NCBI GenBank assembly: GCA_049657775.1
Contig: JBASNZ010000011.1
Coordinates: 1 to 12,268 of the forward strand
DNA length: 12,268 nt
Reading direction: 5' to 3'
Source of the DNA: JBASNZ01 sp049657775
Lineage (GTDB): Bacteria > Actinomycetota > Coriobacteriia > Anaerosomatales > Anaerosomataceae
In this document: piece by piece, positions 6,361-12,268 of the stretch
Layout of the letters: each line of letters opens with the position of its first letter
Position numbering within the stretch: the first letter of the stretch is position 1
Program-made: the position numbers and the translations under genes
The notes under the pieces: generated by a model
Seen by the model: the letters and a program-made list of their open reading frames with translations, nothing else
What the model was told of the DNA's origin: nothing
Databases searched by the model: none

Positions 6361-6643
6361 GGGTTGGCCTGCGCCCCTCGCCGCGAGCTTGCCACAACCG
6401 GGGTTACTGGCGGCTCCTCTGAGCATGCTGGGGCACTATCCCGTATCCTGGCACCCTCGCTACTCTGTTCTGCGGCGCGTCAGTGGAACGAGAAATCGAC
6501 GTACTCTTCGAGCTGTGGGTTCGATGATTGACATGCGAGATCAGGTACGGTTGCTGAATCGACATTTGGAGTTCTTGATCTAAGGCGGGTACGCATCCGC
6601 ATCGGAGTCGATGCGAGGTCGCAGGGCGGGGTGATTCCGCGGC
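6361..6643. other. Gene-free gap and composition boundary
   Basis: This gap holds no convincing gene. A 64-codon frame at 6389-6583 has no ribosome-binding site and resembles nothing I know. A weak hairpin, GCCA (6391-6394) with TGGC (6408-6411) and AAC/GTT inside, has no T tail. A perfect -35-like TTGACA lies at 6528-6533, but no acceptable -10 hexamer stands 16-19 nt after it. The GC content falls from here on. It is probably the junction between the conserved envelope block and a variable glycan locus. Confidence 0.5.
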
Positions 6644-7801
6644 ATGAAGAAGCGAGTGTGTGTAGTCGGCCCTCTGCCACCCCCGATGGGCGGTGATGCG
6701 AAGGCTTTGCAGACCCTACTCGATTCCGCGAGCTTCAAGGGGCACTTATCCGCACGGACTATCGACATCTCGGATGGCAAGTTGCGCTCAGCCGGGGGTA
6801 GGGTCTTCGCGGCCAGCAAGATTCGCAAGATCCTCGAATCTGCAATCGCTCTTCGAAGAGTGGCGAGAGAGAGCAGGCCGGATCTCTACTACCTTCTGAT
6901 CGCACAATCGGCTGCTGGCTCACTTCGAGACCTGCTCTTCTTGTGGGTGATACGCTCGCACATGAATAGGGACGCTCGGGTGATCCTGCACTTGCACGGC
7001 GGAGGGTTCAGGGGGTTCTACAGGAGCGCGCCGAAGCTGCTGCAGGGGAGAATCAGGCGATCATTCGGGCAAGTTGACGCTTCCATCGTACTGAGTCCAT
7101 GTCTGGTTGATATGTTCGAAGGAATCCTGCCCGAGTCAAAAGTCTTCGTTGTCCCGAATGGCGTGGACAATGGGAACCTACTCAGCGAGGCTGACCTCCG
7201 CGCGAAGATGGAAGGTGGCGCGAACCGGCACGCAACCACGTTCCTGTATCTGTCGAACATGATCAAGGCCAAGGGCTACACGGATGTTCTTGCGGCTGCA
7301 GTATGCGTTTGCCGTGAGAGAAGTGATTGCAGCGTCGTATTCGCGGGCCCCTTTCCAGATGAGCCGGAGCGTCGATCATTCGTGGCTGCCATTGCCAGTG
7401 CGGACATGGGTGACAGGATTTCGTACGTGGGTGTCGTTGACGGCGAGCAGAAGTACGAACTCCTCCGAGATTCTGATGTCTTCGTCCTCCCGACATACTT
7501 CTTCAATGAGGGCCAGCCAATTTCTATCTTGGAGGCTATGGGCGCCGGAATGCCAATCATCACTACGAGGCATGGTGCGATACCGGACATGGTTATCGAC
7601 GGCGTAAACGGTGTGTTCGTGCGGAAGCAGGACCCGGCGCATATTGCAGATGTAATGCGTCGATTCTGTGATGAAAGGGACGCGGTGAAGCGTATCGGAC
7701 TTGCGAATCGTGCCAAAGTCATGGAGTGCTTCACTGAGGCACAGTACGCGAGCGCCATGGTCGAGTTGTTCCTTTCTGTCATGGCCGCTCGAGATTCCTA
7801 G
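6644..7801 (+). CDS. GT4-family glycosyltransferase (GT-B fold)
   Basis: This 385-residue cytoplasmic protein should transfer a sugar from a nucleotide donor onto a lipid-linked glycan. The N-terminal Rossmann half opens with VVGPLPPPMGGDA (7-19), a glycine/proline-rich acceptor-side loop common in this family. 'VVPNGVD' (169-175) marks the domain junction. The C-terminal half has 'LYLSNMIKAKGYTDVL' (201-216) and the donor-site E-x7-E motif E289...E297 (EGQPISILEAMG), then the usual MVIDGVNG (316-323). Full length for the family. The start is ATG 6644, chosen because the Rossmann strand begins at once; the upstream GGGCGGGG is a poor and distant ribosome-binding site. Donor and acceptor sugars cannot be read from sequence. 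Codons AGG, AGA and TTG are commoner than in the upstream genes. Confidence 0.9.
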   Translation: MKKRVCVVGPLPPPMGGDAKALQTLLDSASFKGHLSARTIDISDGKLRSAGGRVFAASKIRKILESAIALRRVARESRPDLYYLLIAQSAAGSLRDLLFLWVIRSHMNRDARVILHLHGGGFRGFYRSAPKLLQGRIRRSFGQVDASIVLSPCLVDMFEGILPESKVFVVPNGVDNGNLLSEADLRAKMEGGANRHATTFLYLSNMIKAKGYTDVLAAAVCVCRERSDCSVVFAGPFPDEPERRSFVAAIASADMGDRISYVGVVDGEQKYELLRDSDVFVLPTYFFNEGQPISILEAMGAGMPIITTRHGAIPDMVIDGVNGVFVRKQDPAHIADVMRRFCDERDAVKRIGLANRAKVMECFTEAQYASAMVELFLSVMAARDS

Positions 7802-7877
7802 TTCGCGAGTTCGAGTGCAGCCGCCATCGGCTGACGACCGGTGTATTGGACAATCGCGAGGAGCTAGGTCGCATGCC

Positions 7878-8534
7878 GTGAAGATCAGAAGACTTCTTGG
7901 TGTTCTCTGTTCGATTCCGAAGACGGTGGTCTTCAACTTCCATGCGCTGCCACCAAGACATGCCGTTAGACTACCGTGCCTAGTCCATTGGAGGACTCGG
8001 ATTGTCGCCTGTTCTCGAGGAAGTGTTCTTCTTGGAGAAGACTGCAGGTTCGCCCAAGTCAGGGTGGGATTTCCCCATATGACATATCCCGCGAAGGCAT
8101 CCAGCCTGAAGTTGACAGGAAGTGTCAAGTTTGTTGGCGAGTGCAGTCTACTTGCGGGCATCGACTTGAATGTCACAGGTGAACTCGTTGTGGGGAGGCA
8201 CTTCGCGTGTAATGAGGGAGTGAAGATTGACTGCAAGAACCGGTCATTCTTTGGCGACGATGTCATCGTGGGACACAACTGCTACTTCTCCGATGACGAC
8301 GGGCATACCATATGCGATGCTGAGGGCGCGATTGTAAATCCTAGTTCGGGATTCTGGATAGGAGACCATGTTTGGTTCGGGAGAGGGTGTCTGACACTCA
8401 AAGGCGTGAAGGTCGGACCGGATGTGGTGGTTGGTGCGGGGAGTATCCTGACGCGCAGCGTTGCCGAAACAGATGTGGTGATCGCGGGGAATCCTGCAGC
8501 AGTGGTCAAGCGCGGTGTTGTGTGGCATGTGTGA
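7878..8534 (+). CDS. Hexapeptide-repeat (left-handed beta-helix) acyltransferase
   Basis: The 218-residue product belongs to the trimeric LbH acyltransferase superfamily and probably O- or N-acetylates a sugar of the polysaccharide from acetyl-CoA. The N-terminus (KIRRLLGVLCSIPKTVVFNF, then LPPRHAVRLP) is typical of sugar acetyltransferases in glycan loci. Imperfect hexapeptide turns cover about 75-195. The likely catalytic His is H143 in SDDDGHTI. The C-terminal pattern GDHVWFGRGCLTLKGVKVG, then VVGAGSILT and IAGNPA, is characteristic. The frame is open back to 7701, inside the glycosyltransferase gene, but that stretch reads as noise and conserved sequence begins at about GTG 7878, so I use that start. 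The ribosome-binding site is weak (TAGGT, 8 nt upstream). The 76-bp spacer from the previous gene is otherwise featureless. Confidence 0.88.
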   Translation: MKIRRLLGVLCSIPKTVVFNFHALPPRHAVRLPCLVHWRTRIVACSRGSVLLGEDCRFAQVRVGFPHMTYPAKASSLKLTGSVKFVGECSLLAGIDLNVTGELVVGRHFACNEGVKIDCKNRSFFGDDVIVGHNCYFSDDDGHTICDAEGAIVNPSSGFWIGDHVWFGRGCLTLKGVKVGPDVVVGAGSILTRSVAETDVVIAGNPAAVVKRGVVWHV

Positions 8535-8621
8535 GGGCGTGACTCAGCTCGTTGGTCCTTGCCGTCGGCGGTACGCTGCGGACGCTAATTGCGTTTTGAG
8601 CGCGTGTGCGTGGCGGTTGCG

Positions 8622-10013
8622 ATGAATATCACGACCCTGGCGTATCGACTGTACGGTAACGCGCATCGGATCGGGAAGCGTGTGCTCAAGCCGTCAGGTT
8701 CTCGAGACGGTGTCGAGCGGTTCTATGCGTACGATGCATCGGACGTCGGCCTTCTGTCCGACATGTCGCGGGACGGGGACGGGGGGCCTTTCCTACTCAA
8801 CGATCGCGTCGTGGAGGACGCCACGTCCGTGGCTCAGAGCAGACTGTTCTATGGCGAGAACATGCGTTCTGTGCCTCGAGGGCGGAAGGCTCTGCGTTCG
8901 ACGGCGGCTCGCCCGTCACTTGCGCCTTCGTCGTCCGAACCTAGCGCCCTATGGGCGGAGATGATAGAGAACGCTAGGGTGCCGCGGGGATGGAGGAACG
9001 AGGGCTTGTTTCTTACGGGGTACGTGAAGGGGTCTGGAGACTGGTGTCTTTCGAGCTGGATCTGGACCAGCTCGGCGATAGCGCGGTACTACTCAACCAT
9101 CGGTCGAACGGACGAGGTTATCAGGATTGCTGATAAGTTCCTTGAGGAGCAACTACCCTGTGGCGGGTGGATGGTGCGGCTCGACTGGATTGATGGTTGC
9201 GCAGTACCGCTTGTGGCGCCCAACGATTCGGCCTACATCGCCAACAATGCGTTGCTTGAGGCCTATAAGAGCGTTGGCGACGAGAAGTATCTTCAGGCGG
9301 CAGAGAGATGCGCGGCATGGATTATACGGACCGCCCGTTCAGATGGGCTCGTGTACTTCGGTCAGAACGGCCTGACGGGCAAGTGGATCGTCCGAAGCAA
9401 CATTGTCGACATAGGCTTTACTGCTGGGTTGTTCTGCGAACTCTACAAGATTACGAATGATGATGACTATCTCTCTTTTGCGGAAAGGTTTGTCAGTGCA
9501 TACACGCGAGTATTCTTCGATCCAGACTACCGGGCGTTCTGGACCTCTGTGGACATGAATGGCACTCCGCGAGGTGGCCACTTCGCGCGCGGACAAGCGT
9601 GGGCGCTTGAGGGGCTGATTCCCTACTACCAGATGACTGGCGATTCTGTCGTGGAGCAACTGATTGTCGACGTGACGTCCCGACTAGTAGAGCGACAGAA
9701 CTTCTCAGGGGGGTGGCCTTACAACCTATCGCGGGCACGGATGGGGGAGGACGGTAAGGGAACCCCTGTGTTAGCAAAGAACTTGCTTGATTGGTACGCG
9801 CTGTCTGGGGAGGAAGAGTTTCTCGATTCCGCCAGGCGGGCGCTAATTTGGTGCGAGCGTCACACAATGCACGAAGGCGGTTGTCCGGGCGGAATCTTCT
9901 CCTACAGCGTTGAAGGAGCTGTTTCACATACCCTGTACTCGGAGACGGCGTTCACGTATTCGTCTGCGTATGCCCTGGAGACGCTGGACCTGCTCCGAAG
10001 GAGCCCAAAATGA
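8622..10013 (+). CDS. GH88-like (alpha/alpha) barrel protein, putative glycoside hydrolase
   Basis: From ATG 8622 the protein has 463 residues; TTG 8589 and GTG 8604 or 8610 are in-frame alternatives, and none has a good ribosome-binding site. After an unfamiliar N-terminal region (1-110) come repeated helix pairs, each ending in a turn such as GDEKYLQAAERCA (219-231), NDDDYLSFAERF (279-290) or SGEEEFLDSARRA (395-407), typical of six-hairpin glycosidases. FARGQAWALEGL (321-332) followed by TGD closely matches the R-G-Q-A-W motif of GH88 unsaturated glucuronyl hydrolases. D202 (APNDSAY) and D263 (NIVDIGF) sit where GH88 has its two catalytic aspartates; that alignment is by eye. No signal peptide is evident, so it may act in the cytoplasm. 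Its stop overlaps the next start (ATGA), implying translational coupling. Confidence 0.85.
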   Translation: MNITTLAYRLYGNAHRIGKRVLKPSGSRDGVERFYAYDASDVGLLSDMSRDGDGGPFLLNDRVVEDATSVAQSRLFYGENMRSVPRGRKALRSTAARPSLAPSSSEPSALWAEMIENARVPRGWRNEGLFLTGYVKGSGDWCLSSWIWTSSAIARYYSTIGRTDEVIRIADKFLEEQLPCGGWMVRLDWIDGCAVPLVAPNDSAYIANNALLEAYKSVGDEKYLQAAERCAAWIIRTARSDGLVYFGQNGLTGKWIVRSNIVDIGFTAGLFCELYKITNDDDYLSFAERFVSAYTRVFFDPDYRAFWTSVDMNGTPRGGHFARGQAWALEGLIPYYQMTGDSVVEQLIVDVTSRLVERQNFSGGWPYNLSRARMGEDGKGTPVLAKNLLDWYALSGEEEFLDSARRALIWCERHTMHEGGCPGGIFSYSVEGAVSHTLYSETAFTYSSAYALETLDLLRRSPK

Positions 10014-11044
10014 TCTGCATCAACAGGCATCGGGACTTGAACGCTGATGAGTGGGGCGAGCTCGTGGAGAGCGTAGGCGCGTTGCCGTCGCTTCTGACCG
10101 CACACAGCATAGCAATTAAGCCAAACCTCGCTGCGGGTACTTACGTTGCCCCCAAGAGTCACGTAATCTCCGATTTGGCACTACTAAGCAGCCTCATCGA
10201 GTTTGTTCACATCGTGAATCCTACGGCGAGAATATATATCTGTGAGAGTGATAGCACCGGATATGGATTTGCGTACGCCAAGTTCGAGCACCTAGGTTTG
10301 CCGGCGAGTCTTAGACTAGACGGGGACGCGCACTTGAGCGTTGAGTTGCTCGACCTGTCGAGGGATCATCTTGTGAGGGTGGAAGACCCCCGTTTCCTCC
10401 ATTTTGACGATCAGAATCGACAACTCTGGCTGTCAGAGAAACTCGTCGAGTCCAGTTTCAGAATCTCACTGTGCAACCTGAAGACCCATTCGGTCACCGG
10501 TTATACGGGTGCCTGCAAGAACCTGTTCGGGTGCCTGCCTGATGCGGACAAGTCGGTCATGCATCCGTTCATACACGAAGTTGTCCACGACGTGACCCTT
10601 GCGCTCATGCCTCAATTGAGCATCATCGACGCCTTCTATGGCATGGAGAGGAACGGTCCTGTACTTGGAAAGCCAGTTGATTCGGGCTTTCGGGTGGTAT
10701 CTGACAGCCCGATCGAGGCAGACTTGTGTGCGATCAAGTGCGCTGGGTTGGAAGAGCGGAGAGTTAGGTATCTGACCTACCTAGTGAAAGAAGGCTACTT
10801 TGACCTGAACGACCTGCCTGCGTGTGAGATCCCCAGGTATGCGGAGCCCGCGCCGTTCATGAGATTCATGAACCGCTTCGGGCTGACGACCCAACGGTTT
10901 GGCCGCCGCGTGGAGAGGTTCGGACACGATATTCACGCTGTCCAGAATTTTCTGACGCTTGTAGGTGTAGTGCTGCGGCCCCTGCTTCTGCGCCTATTCG
11001 ATATCGAGACACTTCGCCGGGTGAATCGGAAGATCAACAGATGA
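10010..11044 (+). CDS. DUF362 domain protein
   Basis: This 344-residue protein matches the DUF362 family, whose biochemical role is largely undefined. Typical segments appear in order: AIKPNLAAG (35-43), an I-x-I-C-E-S strand (75-80), SLCNLKTHSVTGYTGACKNLFG (153-174) containing the family hallmark K-T-H...T-G-A-x-K-N-L-F-G, a conserved K181 and H185, and IIDAFYGMERNGPVLGKP (205-222). Some family members carry a ferredoxin-type 4Fe-4S domain; here no CxxCxxC cluster is present, so it is the stand-alone form. The C-terminal 60 residues are basic and helical, with a hydrophobic patch (FLTLVGVVLRPLLLRLF, 314-330) that could touch the membrane. It overlaps both neighbours by 4 bp (ATGA), so its amount is probably tied to the two carbohydrate-active proteins. 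Confidence 0.88.
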   Translation: MICINRHRDLNADEWGELVESVGALPSLLTAHSIAIKPNLAAGTYVAPKSHVISDLALLSSLIEFVHIVNPTARIYICESDSTGYGFAYAKFEHLGLPASLRLDGDAHLSVELLDLSRDHLVRVEDPRFLHFDDQNRQLWLSEKLVESSFRISLCNLKTHSVTGYTGACKNLFGCLPDADKSVMHPFIHEVVHDVTLALMPQLSIIDAFYGMERNGPVLGKPVDSGFRVVSDSPIEADLCAIKCAGLEERRVRYLTYLVKEGYFDLNDLPACEIPRYAEPAPFMRFMNRFGLTTQRFGRRVERFGHDIHAVQNFLTLVGVVLRPLLLRLFDIETLRRVNRKINR

Positions 11045-12268
11045 CTGCATGCAACGAACTCATCGACGCGATGATTGGCCTCACAAAGGCCAAGTGTAAG
11101 TCGTGGGTTGAGATTGACGATGATGGTTTCAGCGCGGTCGTGGATCCTAATGAACATCGTGTGATTGCCAGTCACTACGCTAACAGCCATCTTTGCGCCG
11201 CGCTTCTGCTGAACTCAGACACGCTGTCCCAAGACTTCAGGCTGGGGATCGATCTACTTGAAGGACTACTGTCTCGGTGGGAGATCGATTGCAAGGAATA
11301 TGACTTCCACCATGACTTCAACAGCTTCGCATTGTGCATCGTCGCGGGGCGGCTGGAGGACTGCATAGGGTTCGAGGAGACAGTCGAGAAGCTGAAAAGC
11401 CTGGTGCTGAGCACTCCGGACAGCAGGCACTTCACGGTCAACTGGTTGCCGATGCGGATCTTCGTCAATCTCAGGAGGTTCGATTGGAGCCAGGACGGGA
11501 AGTATCTCCGGCGCGTCAGAATCCTAGATCGTCTGCTGGGAATGGCGAGGCACCGAGACGGGCTAATCGAGGATCGCCTACCCAAGGGGAAGAGTTTCTG
11601 TCTCCAATATGATGTTGCCACGACTGCAGGGCTAGAACTCCTTAATCACTCGGGCTGTACGTATCCCGTAGAAGACATGCTGCTGCCGCTGGTGAATGCG
11701 TGCGATCCTGAGGGTGACATAAACTACTTCGGACGTGGGTGTAACCAACTGTTCGCCTGGGGACCCTGGCTGTACTTACTGAGAGCGCAGGGGCAGTTGG
11801 GGCTACTCAGGAAGTCCGTGCTGTACGTCAGTTCCAGGCTGCCACAGATGATTGGCAACGATAATCTGCTCTTGAACTCGTTCCGGGGCAAGGACAAGGA
11901 CTTCTGGTGGGACTACCACTACTGCTCCGTCTACCTGTCGCACTTCCTGCTCTGGCTTGAGCTGACCCGAGCGCTGCCAAGTCCCTGCGAAGAGTCGGAT
12001 CTTCAGCCGTCGAGAGACTTTCACGGTGACACCGGATTGCAGGTAGTGAGATCCGATGCTGCCTTCGCTGCCGCGTTTGATGGGCGCAAACAGTACTTGG
12101 CAGAGCGCGGGCCCGTTGTTATGAATATTTGGACGAGCAGGCATGGCACGGTGATGAAAGGGACCTTTGGCCCGTGGCTCAGCCCATTCGGGACTCTGAA
12201 TGGGTCTGCGTGTGTGCTCCTGAACTACTTTGGCCTTCTCGATCTGGTAGGTAATGACAGGTGTGCGG
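11041..12268 (+). CDS. Polysaccharide-lyase/heparinase-like (alpha/alpha) toroid protein, 3' end outside the window
   Basis: An open frame of 409 complete codons starts at ATG 11041 (ATGA overlap with the DUF362 stop) and has no stop before the window ends. No signal peptide is seen. Residues 1 to about 320 are helical and rich in aromatics and histidines (DFHHDFNSF 87-95, NYFGRGCNQLFAWGPW 228-243, DFWWDYHYCS 287-296), the style of an (alpha/alpha) toroid. After residue 330 the text becomes strand-like (TGLQVVRSDAAFAAAFDG 336-353, then VVMNIWTSRHG), as in heparinase II/III and related lyases that add a beta-sandwich. Y229, R232, H293 and Y294 are candidate active-site residues. I could not place it in a numbered PL family. 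It may be a lyase or a non-catalytic glycan-binding relative working with the GH88-like protein. Confidence 0.8.
   Translation, partial: MTACNELIDAMIGLTKAKCKSWVEIDDDGFSAVVDPNEHRVIASHYANSHLCAALLLNSDTLSQDFRLGIDLLEGLLSRWEIDCKEYDFHHDFNSFALCIVAGRLEDCIGFEETVEKLKSLVLSTPDSRHFTVNWLPMRIFVNLRRFDWSQDGKYLRRVRILDRLLGMARHRDGLIEDRLPKGKSFCLQYDVATTAGLELLNHSGCTYPVEDMLLPLVNACDPEGDINYFGRGCNQLFAWGPWLYLLRAQGQLGLLRKSVLYVSSRLPQMIGNDNLLLNSFRGKDKDFWWDYHYCSVYLSHFLLWLELTRALPSPCEESDLQPSRDFHGDTGLQVVRSDAAFAAAFDGRKQYLAERGPVVMNIWTSRHGTVMKGTFGPWLSPFGTLNGSACVLLNYFGLLDLVGNDRCA

Noticed and set aside
6528..6556. Perfect TTGACA as a promoter for the glycan genes
   Set aside because: At 16-19 nt downstream there is no sequence close to TATAAT, so I do not call a promoter.
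6389..6583. 64-codon frame in the gap after the kinase
   Set aside because: It has a TTG start, no ribosome-binding site, no recognisable feature, and does not look like a remnant of a sugar transferase that I can identify.
7701..7877. Upstream extension of the acyltransferase into the glycosyltransferase gene
   Set aside because: The translated stretch shows no family similarity; the conserved N-terminus begins at about GTG 7878.
1..12268. CRISPR array, insertion sequence ends, toxin-antitoxin pair or rRNA
   Set aside because: I looked for regularly spaced repeats, transposase motifs with terminal inverted repeats, small paired genes and rRNA stretches, and saw none.

Overview
The window is high-GC bacterial DNA. 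Start codons are often GTG, ribosome-binding sites are purine-rich, and both tRNAs encode their CCA ends. The cell-wall genes (a PASTA-plus-amidase_3 autolysin, a LytR/CpsA/Psr-like protein, a fused Wzz/tyrosine autokinase) point to a high-GC Gram-positive. An actinomycete, perhaps of the Coriobacteriia type, is my inference only; no rRNA or marker gene is present to fix it.

Positions 1-1535 hold two tRNA genes that point away from each other, tRNA-Asn(GTT) on the minus strand and a CAT-anticodon tRNA (probably the lysidine-modified Ile2) on the plus strand. Between them is one complete-looking tyrosine-recombinase gene. It has a perfect 9-bp inverted repeat just upstream and a hairpin with a short T run just downstream. 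No other phage or element genes are visible.

Positions 1540-6360 are a cell-envelope block on the plus strand: a membrane-anchored PASTA/amidase_3 peptidoglycan hydrolase, a small degenerate LCP-like membrane protein, a terminator and a new promoter, then a membrane-anchored protein with a Thr/Ser/Pro stalk and two similar C-terminal domains, and a Wzz-type chain-length/tyrosine-kinase fusion with an unusual extra C-terminal transmembrane segment. The last two lie 28 bp apart and are probably co-transcribed. The kinase is the usual regulator of capsule or exopolysaccharide assembly.

A 283-bp gap without a gene follows (6361-6643). From there the sequence is visibly poorer in GC and uses AGA/AGG, ATA and TTG codons freely, as in many acquired glycan loci. 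Positions 6644-12268 carry a GT4 glycosyltransferase, a hexapeptide-repeat acyltransferase, a GH88-like (alpha/alpha) barrel protein, a DUF362 protein, and the start of a polysaccharide-lyase-like (alpha/alpha) toroid protein that runs off the right edge. The last three overlap by 4 bp each (ATGA), so they form a translationally coupled cassette. The likely theme is synthesis, decoration and trimming of a surface polysaccharide whose length and export are controlled by the upstream kinase. The DUF362 protein between two carbohydrate-active folds is the least explained and most interesting part of the window.
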